Below, piece after piece: positions 33,459 to 42,153 of a DNA stretch of 64,000 nt (the stretch's first letter is position 1; every line of letters starts with the position of its first letter). Source of the DNA: DASUTB01 sp036374835 (GTDB lineage Bacteria; Actinomycetota; Actinomycetes; Jiangellales; Jiangellaceae). The notes below the pieces were generated by a model, which was not told the origin of the DNA, did not search any database, and saw nothing but the letters and a program-made list of their open reading frames with translations. The stretch lies in NCBI GenBank assembly GCA_036374835.1, contig DASUTB010000074.1:48163-112162 (forward strand). The letters are read 5' to 3'. A program made the position numbers and the translations under genes.

Positions 33459-33887
33459 TTACACGGAATCGTATCGTCGGGAAGGGATACGCCGCTGCGA
33501 ATCCAGCGGATCAACCGAACTCGCAGGTAGTGCCGCTCTCGGCACTGGTTCGGCAGGCGTGAGGGTTCCGTCAGGCGGACGCGACACGGCATTGGCGATC
33601 ACCACGGCTACGTACGGCAGGATGACGGCGCCGGCGATGAAGATCCATCTGGCCCATCCGTCGACGAAGACGGCCGGCGGCAGGCACGCGATGCGGATAC
33701 CCATCATGACGAGGTAGCGCCGCTCTCGCGTTGCCACATCCTCTTGTCGGCCCACGTGTGCAGTTGTCACCGACTGCACACGCGTCCGCGACGCCCTGGT
33801 CACCCTCCCACGGTAAGCCGTCGCGGCAATGGCCGCCAGATCAGCCGCGGTGGATTCGCCATCGGCGCGGCGCGGATGCGCAATCAT
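33459..33887 (-). CDS. DUF3099 membrane protein
   Basis: Conserved actinobacterial membrane protein of unknown function. After a polar N-terminus containing the SVTTAHVGRQEDVATRERRYLVMMGIR motif, two hydrophobic segments form a hairpin: IACLPPAVFVDGWARWIFIA and GAVILPYVAVVIANAV. The frame stays open far upstream across dodecin, but that part has no family similarity; ATG 33887 gives a 142-aa protein. Divergent from dodecin. Confidence 0.85.
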   Translation of the reverse strand: MIAHPRRADGESTAADLAAIAATAYRGRVTRASRTRVQSVTTAHVGRQEDVATRERRYLVMMGIRIACLPPAVFVDGWARWIFIAGAVILPYVAVVIANAVSRPPDGTLTPAEPVPRAALPASSVDPLDSQRRIPSRRYDSV

Positions 33888-33944
33888 GATGATTCGCGGC
33901 CGCGCCGCGCCGCGTAGTGGTGTATTGATCGAACGGAGACGACG

Positions 33945-34154
33945 ATGAACCGTACCTATCGTGTGACCGAGATCGTGGGAACGTCCCCGGAGGGTGTAGA
34001 CGCCGCGATCCGGAACGGAATCAATCGAGCGGCCGAGACCCTCCGGCACCTGGACTGGTTCGAGGTGATCGAGATCCGCGGTCACCTCGTCGACGGCGAG
34101 ATCGAGCACGTCCAGGTCGGCATGAAGCTGGGATTCCGGCTCGAGGACTCCTGA
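33945..34154 (+). CDS. Dodecin flavin-binding protein
   Basis: Small flavoprotein (69 aa) that forms a hollow dodecamer storing flavin in the cytoplasm. The whole family pattern is visible: VTEIVGTSPEGVDAAIRNGI, the flavin-stacking Trp in HLDWFEVIEIRGHL, and IEHVQVGMKLGFRLED. The SD CGGAGACGACG precedes ATG. The last ten bases are the beginning of a 58-bp tandem repeat. Confidence 0.95.
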   Translation: MNRTYRVTEIVGTSPEGVDAAIRNGINRAAETLRHLDWFEVIEIRGHLVDGEIEHVQVGMKLGFRLEDS

Positions 34155-34260
34155 CCTGCACCCGGCTCCGATCGGTCGGGACCACTGAATCCCGCCGGAA
34201 TGGGACTCGTGAGCTGCACCTGGTTGCGATCGGTCGGGACCACTGAGTCCTGCTGGAAAG
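34145..34260. repeat. 58-bp tandem duplication at the end of the dodecin gene
   Basis: Two head-to-tail units (34145–34202 and 34203–34260) both begin GGACTC and share CGATCGGTCGGGACCACTGA; about 49 of 58 positions match. The first unit includes the dodecin stop codon. Nothing coding is recognised from 34155 to fabG at 34417 apart from this. Confidence 0.8.
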
Positions 34261-34416
34261 ATTGTGCCCGGCCCACATCGCGGCCCGGCACCGGCGCTCG
34301 GTACCGTCGGGGACGGCCGAAGCCGGGTCCGGCGCACGCGCATGGTCCCGCAGTGTCTGTGCAGAGAGGGCCTACATGGTGGAGTCGCAGTCTGTCGCGT
34401 CCGGCGGAAGGAGCCG

Positions 34417-35124
34417 ATGGTGAGCAGATCCGTCCTCGTCACCGGAGGAAACCGGGGCATCGGCCTTGCGATCGCGCGAGCGTTCGCGGAGGCGGGTGAC
34501 CGGGTCACCGTCACGCACCGTAGCGGTGAACCGCCGGACGGGCTGGCGGGGGTACGGTGCGACGTCACCGACGCGGCGTCCGTCGAGGCGGCGTTCGGTG
34601 AGATCACCGAACGGCAGGGGCCGGTCGAGGTGCTCGTCGCAAACGCCGGGATCAGGCGCGACACGCTGCTGCTGCGCATGACCGAGGACGACTTCGCCGA
34701 CGTCATCGACACGAACCTGGCCGGAACGTTCCGCGTTGTGCGGCAAGCCGCACGTGGCATGCTGCGCGCCCACGCGGGACGAATCGTCATGATCGGCAGC
34801 GTCGCCGGTCTGCTCGGGTCACCGGGCCAGGTGAACTACGCGGCGAGCAAGGCGGCGCTGGTCGGCATGGCCCGGTCGATCGCGCGGGAGCTGGGCAGCC
34901 GGAACATCACGGCGAACGTCGTCGCACCCGGATTCGTCGAATCGGACATGACCGCGGAACTAAGCGAGAAGCGGCGGGCCGAAATCCTCGCCGGCATCCC
35001 GCTCGGGCGGTACGCGAGCGTCGACGAGGTTGCCCGAGTGGTCCGCTGGGTGGCCAGCGACGAAGCGGCGTACATCACCGGCGCGGTCATTCCGGTGGAC
35101 GGCGGCCTGGGAATGGGGCACTGA
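34417..35124 (+). CDS. fabG: 3-Oxoacyl-ACP reductase FabG
   Basis: NADPH-dependent ketoacyl-ACP reductase of the short-chain dehydrogenase family, paired with fabI in fatty acid or mycolate-type elongation. TGGNRGIG cofactor turn, NAGI, the catalytic Ser in IGSVAGLLG and YAASK. Start at ATG 34417 (MVSRSVLVTGGNRGIG) after AAGGAG. 235 aa. The stop overlaps the ATG of fabI, as in fabG1-inhA of mycobacteria. Confidence 0.95.
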   Translation: MVSRSVLVTGGNRGIGLAIARAFAEAGDRVTVTHRSGEPPDGLAGVRCDVTDAASVEAAFGEITERQGPVEVLVANAGIRRDTLLLRMTEDDFADVIDTNLAGTFRVVRQAARGMLRAHAGRIVMIGSVAGLLGSPGQVNYAASKAALVGMARSIARELGSRNITANVVAPGFVESDMTAELSEKRRAEILAGIPLGRYASVDEVARVVRWVASDEAAYITGAVIPVDGGLGMGH

Positions 35125-35894
35125 TGGGAATTCTGGATGGTAAGCGGATCCTCGTGGCGGGCGTCACGATGGATACCTCGATCGGCTTTCACGTTGCCCG
35201 GGTGGCGCAGCAAGAGGGCGCCACGGTGGCGATCACGAACTTCGGCCGGGCACTGTCGATCACACGACGGATCGCGGGACGGCTGCCGTCCGAACCGGCT
35301 GTGATCGAACTCGACGTGACCGACGCGGATCACCTCGCGGCGCTGCCGGACCAGGTCTCGGCGGCACTTGGCGGGCTCGACGGCGTCGTTCATTCGGTCG
35401 CGTACGCCAACCCGGAGACCGCCCTCGGCGGTGGGTTCCTGACCGCGCCGTGGGGCGACGTCGCTCATGCGCTGCAAGTGTCGGCGTACTCGCTGCAGTC
35501 GCTGACGATGGCCTGTCGTCCACTGCTGACTTCCGGCTCGTCGGTGGTGGGGATGACCTTCGACGCCTCGGTGTCGTGGCCGGCGTACGACTGGATGGGC
35601 GTGGCCAAGGCGGCGCTCGAGTCGACGTCCCGCTACCTTGCCCGCTATCTGGGACCGGACGGGATCCGGGTGAACCTGGTCTCGGCCGGCTACCTGAAGA
35701 CCCTGGCCGCGCGTGCGATCCCCGGGGCGGAGGAACTGGGCACCATCTGGGGCGAACGTGCACCGCTCGGCTGGGATCCGGCCTCGCCCGATCCGACGGC
35801 GCGGTCGGTCGTGGCGCTGCTCAGCGACTTCTTCCCGGCCACCACCGGCGAGATCATCCATGTGGACGGCGGCTTCCACGCCACCGGCGCCTGA
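35124..35894 (+). CDS. fabI: Enoyl-ACP reductase (InhA-type FabI)
   Basis: NADH-dependent reduction of trans-2-enoyl-ACP. The 256-aa protein resembles mycobacterial InhA: N-terminal GKRILVAGVTMDTSIGFHVA, GVVHSVAYAN, and the active-site Tyr/Lys in YDWMGVAKAALES. This is the isoniazid/triclosan target class; whether it takes long chains cannot be read. It ends a few bases before a 31-bp-arm palindrome shared with the convergent sixA gene. Confidence 0.95.
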   Translation: MGILDGKRILVAGVTMDTSIGFHVARVAQQEGATVAITNFGRALSITRRIAGRLPSEPAVIELDVTDADHLAALPDQVSAALGGLDGVVHSVAYANPETALGGGFLTAPWGDVAHALQVSAYSLQSLTMACRPLLTSGSSVVGMTFDASVSWPAYDWMGVAKAALESTSRYLARYLGPDGIRVNLVSAGYLKTLAARAIPGAEELGTIWGERAPLGWDPASPDPTARSVVALLSDFFPATTGEIIHVDGGFHATGA

Positions 35895-35898
35895 CGAA

Positions 35899-35980
35899 TG
35901 ATCACGTTCGGCATGATTCACGTAGCTTCATCATGTATGCGTGCCTAGCGAAGCTACGTGAATCATGCCGAACGTGATCA
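35899..35980. repeat. 31-bp perfect palindrome between fabI and sixA
   Basis: Arms 35899–35929 and 35950–35980 are exact reverse complements, beginning TGATCACGTTCGGCATGATT, with a 20-base loop. The right-hand end is the TGA stop of the reverse-strand sixA gene. It sits between convergent genes where a two-way terminator is expected, but has no T-tract. Confidence 0.85.
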
Positions 35981-36469
35981 GTTGGCGCGGGGGACGGCGG
36001 ACGCGGCCAGACGCGCGGCGCCCGGATTGACGTCCGCCCACGGCGTGCCGACGTCGAACACCGCCACTGCGCTGGTCTTGAAGTCGAGCAGCCCGCTCTG
36101 GCGATCGTCGAGCACGGACGCGAGCGTCCCGATGCCGGGGTTGTGGCCAACGATGAGCACGCTGCGGACATCGTCGTCGGCGCTGCGAACCAGATCGAGC
36201 AGGTCGCCGGTGCTCGCGCCGTACACGTCGTCGGTGACGATCGACCGCACCGGCGAGGTCAGCTCCGCCGAGAGGAGCTCGAAAGTGGCGCGCGCCCGCG
36301 CGGCCGATGAGACGTAAGCGACCTCGGGCTCGATTCCACTGCCGGCGAGCCACCTGCCGATCTCGGGTGCGTCCCGCCGTCCCCGGCCGGCCAGCGGGCG
36401 CTCGTGGTCCGCCACTCCGTCCGGCCAGGCCGACTTCGCGTGCCGGACGAGGATCAGCTGCCGTGCCAT
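35978..36469 (-). CDS. Histidine phosphatase family protein (SixA-like)
   Basis: Phosphatase of the SixA branch of the histidine phosphatase superfamily, 163 aa. The catalytic RHG-type motif is ILVRHAKSAWP at residues 6–16, with the second His in VGHNPGI and Arg in SSAARARATFELL. SixA dephosphorylates phosphohistidine proteins in E. coli; the target here is unknown. Starts one base after the serB stop, so the two are co-transcribed. Confidence 0.88.
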   Translation of the reverse strand: MARQLILVRHAKSAWPDGVADHERPLAGRGRRDAPEIGRWLAGSGIEPEVAYVSSAARARATFELLSAELTSPVRSIVTDDVYGASTGDLLDLVRSADDDVRSVLIVGHNPGIGTLASVLDDRQSGLLDFKTSAVAVFDVGTPWADVNPGAARLAASAVPRAN

Positions 36470-36470
36470 C

Positions 36471-37661
36471 TCACGACCAATCCGCAGCGTCGGCGGCTTC
36501 GATCTCCTCGCGGCTGATGCCCAGCAGGTACAGCACGGCGTCGAGATGGGGCACGTTGAGAGCCGTGTCGGCCGCGCCCTGCACGACGGGTTTGGCGTTG
36601 AATGCGACACCGAGGCCGGCCGCGGAGATCATGTCGAGGTCGTTCGCGCCGTCACCGACCGCGACGGTCTGCGACAGCGGAACACCCGCGGCCTCGGCGA
36701 ACCGAACCAATGCCGCCGCCTTGCCGGCCTGGTCCAGGACCGGTCCGACGAGCCGTCCGGTCAACCGGCCGTCGACGACCTCGAGCGTGTTGGCCGCGGA
36801 GTAGTGGATGCCGAGTTCCTCGGCGATGGAGTCGGTGAGCTGGGAGAAGCCTCCGCTGACGATCGCGAACCGGTAGTCGAGTCGCTTGAGCGTGCGGACG
36901 AGCGTCCGCGCACCACGGGTCAAAGTGAGCTCGTCCCGCACCTCGTCGAGTGTGCTGACCGGTAGTCCGGCCAGGAGCTCGACCCGTGCCCGCAGCGACT
37001 CGGCGAAGTCCATCTCACCGCGCATCGCCGCAGCCGTGATCTTCGTGACCTGCTCGACGACGCCGGCCTTCGCCGCGAGCAGGTCGATCGCCTCGCCCTG
37101 CACGAGGGTTGAATCCACGTCCATGACGATCAGACGCTTCGCGCGCCGCATGAGGCCGGTCGGTTGCACCGCGACGTCGAAGCCATGGGTGAGTGCCTCG
37201 GTGGCCAGTGCCGCGCGCAGGGACGACGGATCGGCTCCGGACACCACCATCTCGATGGACGTCACCGGATATGACGCGAGTCGAACGATCCGGTCGATGT
37301 TGCCGCCCGCGTCGGCGATCTGCCCGGCCGCGGCGGCCACGGCGTTCGGCCCCAGTGGATGCCCAAGGATCGTGACGTGGGACCGTCCGGAGCGTCCCGG
37401 GTACGGATCCTGCCCGCCGGGCGAGATCTCCACGGCGACGTCGACGCTTGCGGCGGCCTCGGTGACGGTCGCCTCGAAGGCGGCGATGTCGTCGGGAGCC
37501 GTGACGAGAACGCCGAGGATGAGGCGTCCGCGCACGACGACCTGCTCGACGTCCAGCACATCGACCTTGAACTCGGCGATGGCAGTGAACAGCCGGGACG
37601 TCACACCGGGCTTGTCCCGCCCGGTGATGGTGACAAGAAGGGTTTGAGGTTGCTCAGGCAT
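36471..37661 (-). CDS. serB: Phosphoserine phosphatase SerB with two ACT domains
   Basis: Last step of serine synthesis. The 396-aa protein has tandem N-terminal ACT domains (about 8–80 and 95–165), then the HAD domain with the nucleophile in MDVDSTLV (residues 180–187), FAIVSGGFS and VAVGDGANDLDMI. This is the SerB2 layout of mycobacteria; ACT domains bind serine for feedback. ATG 37661 is chosen over an upstream TTG. Confidence 0.95.
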   Translation of the reverse strand: MPEQPQTLLVTITGRDKPGVTSRLFTAIAEFKVDVLDVEQVVVRGRLILGVLVTAPDDIAAFEATVTEAAASVDVAVEISPGGQDPYPGRSGRSHVTILGHPLGPNAVAAAAGQIADAGGNIDRIVRLASYPVTSIEMVVSGADPSSLRAALATEALTHGFDVAVQPTGLMRRAKRLIVMDVDSTLVQGEAIDLLAAKAGVVEQVTKITAAAMRGEMDFAESLRARVELLAGLPVSTLDEVRDELTLTRGARTLVRTLKRLDYRFAIVSGGFSQLTDSIAEELGIHYSAANTLEVVDGRLTGRLVGPVLDQAGKAAALVRFAEAAGVPLSQTVAVGDGANDLDMISAAGLGVAFNAKPVVQGAADTALNVPHLDAVLYLLGISREEIEAADAADWS

Positions 37662-37711
37662 CGCTACCAAGGCTAGCGGCCCATGCCTGGGACCATGCAG
37701 GCCGTTGCTCG

Positions 37712-37780
37712 GCGGCTCCCCCGGATGGCATGCCGGTAGCCCCGGTCAGGCCGGGACGTGCCACATTTACGTGATCATTC
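37712..37780 (-). repeat. About 70-bp 3'-end repeat, subfamily B copy 4
   Basis: On the reverse strand it begins GAATGATCACGTAAATG and continues CCCGGCCTGACCGGG, a 5-bp hairpin, and GCTACCGGC. Its TGA is the stop codon of the reverse-strand gene at 37775–38524, and it lies upstream of serB. The most diverged of the four copies. Confidence 0.55.
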
Positions 37781-38524
37781 GGCGAGGGCGTTTGCAGCGG
37801 CGCACAGGGCACGCCGGGCGGCTGACTCGAGCTCGGCGATGGCGGTGCGGCGGGTGTCCGCGTCGGCTCCGGTCACCGCGCCGCCATCGTCGGCCAGGGC
37901 GTACTCGGCGATTGCCATGATCCGGGCGCTGCGGGCGGCCACGTGCTGCGCTTTGCCCGGAAAAGCACGGGGGAGCGGTGCATCGGTCTCGGCCGAGCGC
38001 AGGTCGGCCAGCAGCTGAGCGACCTCCGGCCGCCACGACGGCACGTCGAGCTGGGCGAGCTGGTCGCCGGCGGCAAGTAGCGTCTGGCGCAGTTCGCGAT
38101 CGGCATCGGCAAGACTCACAGCCGGCGTGAGCGGGTCGGCGTCCCACCACTCCCACGTCACGAAGTGACCCTGATCGCCGGGAGGACCGAACGGCTCGAT
38201 CCGGGGCACGAGCGCGCAGGGAGTGCCTACCGTCAGGGCGACCTCACCGGCTGCGACCGCCGCATCGGTCAGCTCCGCAGGACCGGGGAGCTCTCCCGGA
38301 TCACCCGGGCGAGGAAGCGCGACCCGCATCGCGGTGGCGCCGCCGGACCGCAGGTCGAGCAACGCATCGGCGAGCGACTCCGGTGCCGGCGATCCGGTAC
38401 GGGAGACACCATGCGGCTCGTCAGAGCCGCGGACTCTGGTGACGACATCGTCGACGTCGACGGCCCCGTCCAGCCAGGCGCTGGCCCAGGACGCGAGCAC
38501 TACCGAGCGCGGCAGACCGATCAT
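37775..38524 (-). CDS. Conserved actinobacterial protein of unknown function
   Basis: A 249-aa cytoplasmic protein without membrane segments or motifs I can assign. Recognisable landmarks are IGLPRSVVLASWASAWLDG at the N-terminus and FVTWEWWDADPLTPAVSLADAD, typical of uncharacterised proteins found near serB/ABC genes in actinobacteria. ATG 38524 is supported by TAGGCT 7 bases upstream. Its last codon and stop (GAA TGA) belong to the 3'-end repeat. Confidence 0.75.
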   Translation of the reverse strand: MIGLPRSVVLASWASAWLDGAVDVDDVVTRVRGSDEPHGVSRTGSPAPESLADALLDLRSGGATAMRVALPRPGDPGELPGPAELTDAAVAAGEVALTVGTPCALVPRIEPFGPPGDQGHFVTWEWWDADPLTPAVSLADADRELRQTLLAAGDQLAQLDVPSWRPEVAQLLADLRSAETDAPLPRAFPGKAQHVAARSARIMAIAEYALADDGGAVTGADADTRRTAIAELESAARRALCAAANALAE

Positions 38525-38707
38525 CCTGCACAGCCTACGAGGTTCGGCGGTCGGAGCGGCGCGGGGAACGGCTAAGCGGCGCAACGAGCACGTCCGCGAC
38601 ACCTATGCCGGACGGCTGACTTAGGGTCTAGGAGAGCGAGAAGATGTGCGCCCGGCGGGCCATCGGCCGGGCCGAGCGATCTGGCCGTAAGGGAGAGCCT
38701 GACACTC

Positions 38708-39490
38708 ATGACCAAGGTCGTGGAGCTGGCCGACGTATCCGTGGTGCGATCCGGCACGTTCCTACTGCGGCGGATCACCTGGGCGGTCGACGACGGTGAA
38801 CGGTGGGTGATACTCGGCCCGAACGGCGCGGGAAAGACGACGCTTCTGCAGGTCGCAGCGGCCCGGTTGCATCCGACCGAGGGGTACGCGGCCATTCTCG
38901 GCGAGATCCTCGGCGGGGTTGACGTGTTCGAGCTGCGGCCAAGGATCGGGCTCACCAGCGCCGCACTCGCGGACCGGGTCCCGGGGAGCGAGAAGGTGCG
39001 CGACGTCGTGCTGACCGCGTCCTACGCCGTCGTGGGCCGCTGGCGCGAGGAGTACGAGCGTCTCGACACCGCACGCGCGGACTGGCTGCTCGACCGGCTC
39101 GGTGTCGGCGGCTTGGGCGACCGGACCTTCGGCACGCTGTCGGAGGGAGAACGCAAACGTGTCCAGATCGCGCGGGCCATGATGACCGACCCGGAACTGC
39201 TGCTGCTCGACGAGCCGGCCGCCGGTCTGGACCTCGGAGCGCGCGAGTCACTCGTCGCCACCCTCGGCCAGATTGCCGTCGATCCGCGCTCACCGGCCAC
39301 GGTTCTTGTGACGCACCACGTGGAGGAGATACCGGCCGGCTTCACCCACCTGATGCTGTTGCGCGGCGGCGAGATCGTCGCGTCCGGTCCGCTGCCGGAC
39401 ACCTTGACCGCCGAGGCGCTGAGCGCCTGCTTCGACCTCGATCTGACCCTGAGTCAAGCGAACGGACGGTGGACGGCCTACGCCCGTTGA
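38708..39490 (+). CDS. ABC transporter ATP-binding protein (Rv3041c-like)
   Basis: Single ABC ATPase, 260 aa: Walker A GPNGAGKTT (about residue 38), signature LSEGERKR, Walker B LLLLDEPAAGLD and VTHHVEEIP. No permease is encoded next to it, as for the related Rv3041c-type proteins, which lie beside serB in mycobacteria. The signature with Glu (SEGE) is like those of the YlmA/MolC group. Role unknown; iron or cofactor related functions have been suggested only by similarity. Confidence 0.88.
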   Translation: MTKVVELADVSVVRSGTFLLRRITWAVDDGERWVILGPNGAGKTTLLQVAAARLHPTEGYAAILGEILGGVDVFELRPRIGLTSAALADRVPGSEKVRDVVLTASYAVVGRWREEYERLDTARADWLLDRLGVGGLGDRTFGTLSEGERKRVQIARAMMTDPELLLLDEPAAGLDLGARESLVATLGQIAVDPRSPATVLVTHHVEEIPAGFTHLMLLRGGEIVASGPLPDTLTAEALSACFDLDLTLSQANGRWTAYAR

Positions 39491-39602
39491 GCTGCGTGCC
39501 GGTGCCACTGCCGGCGTTGCGACACGTGCCGCACGCCGCGATGGACGGGGCGCGGGCTAAACCGAGCCACTGGCATATCGTTTCAAAACGCTTTCAACGG
39601 CA

Positions 39603-39608
39603 TAGTCT
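39603..39608 (+). promoter_or_regulatory. -10 box TAGTCT for leaderless nfeD
   Basis: TAGTCT followed by six bases and ATG at 39615. No Shine-Dalgarno is present. Confidence 0.55.
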
Positions 39609-39614
39609 AAGTGC

Positions 39615-40076
39615 ATGGGTGAGCTGTTCAACTGGCTCGGCGACAATGAGTGGTCGTTGTGGATCGCGTTCGGCATCATCATGGTCATCGTCGAGACGAC
39701 CACACTCGACCTGATCTTTCTGATGGTCGCCGGCGGTGCCGGCGCGGGCGCGATCGCCTCGCTGCTCGGCTTGTCCGTCCTGGGCCAGGCCCTGATCGCC
39801 GTCGCCGCGACGGCCGCGCTGCTCGGAGTCGTGCGCCCGGTCGCCAAGCGTCACCTTCACCAGCCCGTGGCGGCCAGGACCGGTGTGGCGGCGCTCATCG
39901 GGCGCCGCGCGGTCGTACTGTCCACGGTCGACGGCACCGGCGGTCAGATCAAACTGGCCGGTGAGGTGTGGACCGCGCGCAGCTACGACGGCTCGACGAT
40001 CGACGTCGGCGCGACGGTGGACGTCGTGGAGATTCAGGGCGCTACCGCGCTCGTGTTCTCGGCCGAGGAGCCGTAA
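39615..40076 (+). CDS. NfeD-like membrane protein
   Basis: Partner of the SPFH protein that follows. Short form (153 aa): membrane helices at about 15–35 and 45–80 with MVAGGAGAGAIASLLG, and a C-terminal OB-fold domain (GRRAVVLSTVDGTGGQIKLAGEVWTARSYDG). The protease domain of long NfeD proteins is absent. NfeD-SPFH pairs organise membrane microdomains. Leaderless start. Confidence 0.9.
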   Translation: MGELFNWLGDNEWSLWIAFGIIMVIVETTTLDLIFLMVAGGAGAGAIASLLGLSVLGQALIAVAATAALLGVVRPVAKRHLHQPVAARTGVAALIGRRAVVLSTVDGTGGQIKLAGEVWTARSYDGSTIDVGATVDVVEIQGATALVFSAEEP

Positions 40077-40117
40077 GATCCGCTCAAAGATCTCGCCTAG
40101 AAGGGTCCGCTCACAAA

Positions 40118-41230
40118 ATGTCCACGTCGCAGACTGTTCTGCTCTTCGTCGTCTTCCTCGCCGCGGTGCTGGTGCTCGTCATGCTGGCGAAGTCCGTTCG
40201 CATCGTCCCGCAGGCGCGCGCGGGCATCGTCGAGCGACTCGGCCGGTGGCATCGCACGCTCGAGCCCGGACTCACCGTCGTGGTGCCGTTCATCGACCGC
40301 GTCCTTCCGTATATCGACCTGCGCGAACAGGTGGTGTCGTTCCCGCCGCAGCCGGTCATCACACAGGACAACCTGGTCGTCGAGATCGACACGGTGATCT
40401 ACTACCAGGTCACCGACCCGAAAGCCGCCACGTACGAGATCGCGAACTACATTCAGGCCATCGAGCAGCTGACCACCACGACGATCCGTAACGTCATCGG
40501 CGGCATGGACCTCGAGCGGACGCTGACCAGCCGCGAGGAGATCAACAACGCGCTGCGCGGTGTGCTCGACGAAGCCACCGGCAAGTGGGGCATCCGGGTC
40601 AACCGGGTCGAGCTCAAGGCGATCGATCCGCCGGCGTCGATCCAGGACTCGATGGAGAAGCAGATGCGCGCCGACCGCGACAAGCGCGCGGCGATTCTCA
40701 ACGCCGAGGGTGTTCGGCAGTCCCAGATCCTGACCGCGGAGGGCCAGAAGCAGGCCGCGATCCTCGCCGCCGAGGGCAACAAACAGGCCGCGATCCTCGA
40801 GGCGGAGGCTTCCAAGCAGTCGCAGATTCTCAAGGCGGACGGTGAGGCCAAGGCGATCCAGGCCGTTTTCGACGCGATCCATCGCGGCAACCCGGACCAG
40901 AAGCTGCTGTCCTACCAGTACCTGCAGATGCTGCCGCAGATCGCCCAGGGTGATGCCAACAAGGTTTGGATCGTCCCGAGTGAGATCGGCAAGGCACTCG
41001 AGGGTCTCGGCGCGGCGGCTGGCAAGTTCGGCCAGATGCCGCACGGGCCGGAGAACGGCGGTGCCGCGGAGGCGGACACCGAGGTGCAGGCCGCCGTCGC
41101 CGCGGCGGCCGAGCAGGCCGAGCAGGAGGCCCACGCCGCGGTCGAGGAGGCTCAGGACGAGGTGCGGCAGGCGCTGGAGGACGCCGAGCAGGCGTCGCGG
41201 CGCCCGGGTGAGGGCCGGCCGGAGGTGTGA
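40118..41230 (+). CDS. SPFH/stomatin-family membrane protein (QmcA-like)
   Basis: Membrane scaffold protein. An N-terminal helix (VLLFVVFLAAVLVLVMLA) is followed by the SPFH domain (VPQARAGIVERLGRW, VITQDNLVVEIDTVIYYQV) and a long coiled coil. In residues about 190–245 a repeated ILxAEGxxQ/K pattern appears five times (ILNAEGVRQ, ILTAEGQKQ, ILAAEGNKQ, ILEAEASKQ, ILKADGEAK), then an acidic Ala/Glu-rich tail. 370 aa; ATG 40118. Forms a pair with nfeD. Confidence 0.93.
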   Translation: MSTSQTVLLFVVFLAAVLVLVMLAKSVRIVPQARAGIVERLGRWHRTLEPGLTVVVPFIDRVLPYIDLREQVVSFPPQPVITQDNLVVEIDTVIYYQVTDPKAATYEIANYIQAIEQLTTTTIRNVIGGMDLERTLTSREEINNALRGVLDEATGKWGIRVNRVELKAIDPPASIQDSMEKQMRADRDKRAAILNAEGVRQSQILTAEGQKQAAILAAEGNKQAAILEAEASKQSQILKADGEAKAIQAVFDAIHRGNPDQKLLSYQYLQMLPQIAQGDANKVWIVPSEIGKALEGLGAAAGKFGQMPHGPENGGAAEADTEVQAAVAAAAEQAEQEAHAAVEEAQDEVRQALEDAEQASRRPGEGRPEV

Positions 41231-41297
41231 CGGCCCGCTACGGGACGGCGCGGCCTGATGGAGCCGGCGCCGGCAGCGGCACCACGCCGGAGCTGGC

Positions 41298-42041
41298 ATG
41301 ACAGTAATCGAAATACTCGCGGTCGTGCTCGCCGGCCTGGGCGCCGGAATGATCAACACCGTCGTCGGCTCCGGCACGCTGGTGACCTTCCCGACCCTGT
41401 TGTGGGTCGGCCTGCCTCCGGTGACGGCGAACGTCACCAACACCGTCGGGCTGGTGCCGGGCGCTGTGTCGGGTGCCTGGGGCTACCGCCGCGAACTGGT
41501 CGGCCAGCGTGACCGGCTCGTCCGGCTCGGCAGCGGAACCCTGGCCGGAGCGGTCGTGGGCTCAACGCTGCTTCTCGTGCTGCCGCCGGATGTGTTCGCT
41601 ACGGTCGTCCCGCTCCTGATCGCGTTGGCGTGTGTCCTCGTCCTCATTCAGCCATGGCTGGTGGGCAAGCTGAAGGACCGGCCGCGGCATGCCCACGGCG
41701 GTCCGCTGGTCTGGCTGCTCGTGTTCGGAACCGGCGTCTACGGAGGCTACTTCGGTGCCGCGCAGGGTGTGATCCTGATCGCGGTCCTGGCGCTTGGGCT
41801 GGACGAAACCCTGCAACGGGTGAACGCCGCGAAGAACGTGCTCGCCGGTCTGGCGAACCTCGTCGCCGGCCTGATCTTCATCGTCGTGGCGGACGTCGAC
41901 TGGGCCGTCGCCGGCCTCGTCGCGACGGGGGCGATCGCCGGTGGCGTGCTCGGGGCGCGATTGGCCCGCCTGCTCCCGGCGACCGCGCTGCGCGGCGTCG
42001 TCGTTCTGATCGGGATCATCGCGGTCGTCACCCTCCTGTGA
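41298..42041 (+). CDS. TSUP/TauE-SafE family permease
   Basis: Integral membrane protein of the sulfite exporter TauE/SafE family with about eight hydrophobic segments in 247 aa. Family motifs: GAGMINTVVGSGTLVTFPTLL in the first repeat and GVYGGYFGAAQGVIL in the second. Substrates in this family include sulfite, sulfonates and other small organic anions; none can be assigned. ATG start. Confidence 0.9.
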   Translation: MTVIEILAVVLAGLGAGMINTVVGSGTLVTFPTLLWVGLPPVTANVTNTVGLVPGAVSGAWGYRRELVGQRDRLVRLGSGTLAGAVVGSTLLLVLPPDVFATVVPLLIALACVLVLIQPWLVGKLKDRPRHAHGGPLVWLLVFGTGVYGGYFGAAQGVILIAVLALGLDETLQRVNAAKNVLAGLANLVAGLIFIVVADVDWAVAGLVATGAIAGGVLGARLARLLPATALRGVVVLIGIIAVVTLL

Positions 42042-42045
42042 CGTC

Positions 42046-42133
42046 GTTCGATCACGTTCACCACCCGCAGCGACATCACACCACCCGTGCACGCATGGTG
42101 TGATGTCGCTACGCCTGCCGAACGTGATCGAAC
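42046..42133. repeat. Two-part nested palindrome between TSUP gene and SpoU methylase
   Basis: Outer arms GTTCGATCACGTTC (42046–42059) and its complement (42120–42133) and inner arms AGCGACATCACACCA (42069–42083) and complement (42096–42110) are both perfect, separated by unpaired 9-base internal segments. The outer arm contains GATCACGT, the core of the family. Confidence 0.8.
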
Positions 42134-42153
42134 CACGAGGAAAGGGGCGAGCG

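Noticed and set aside
33459..34790. 443-codon reverse-strand frame covering dodecin and the tandem repeats
   Set aside because: Only the C-terminal 142 codons have family similarity (DUF3099); the rest is the antisense of dodecin and the fabG 5' part.
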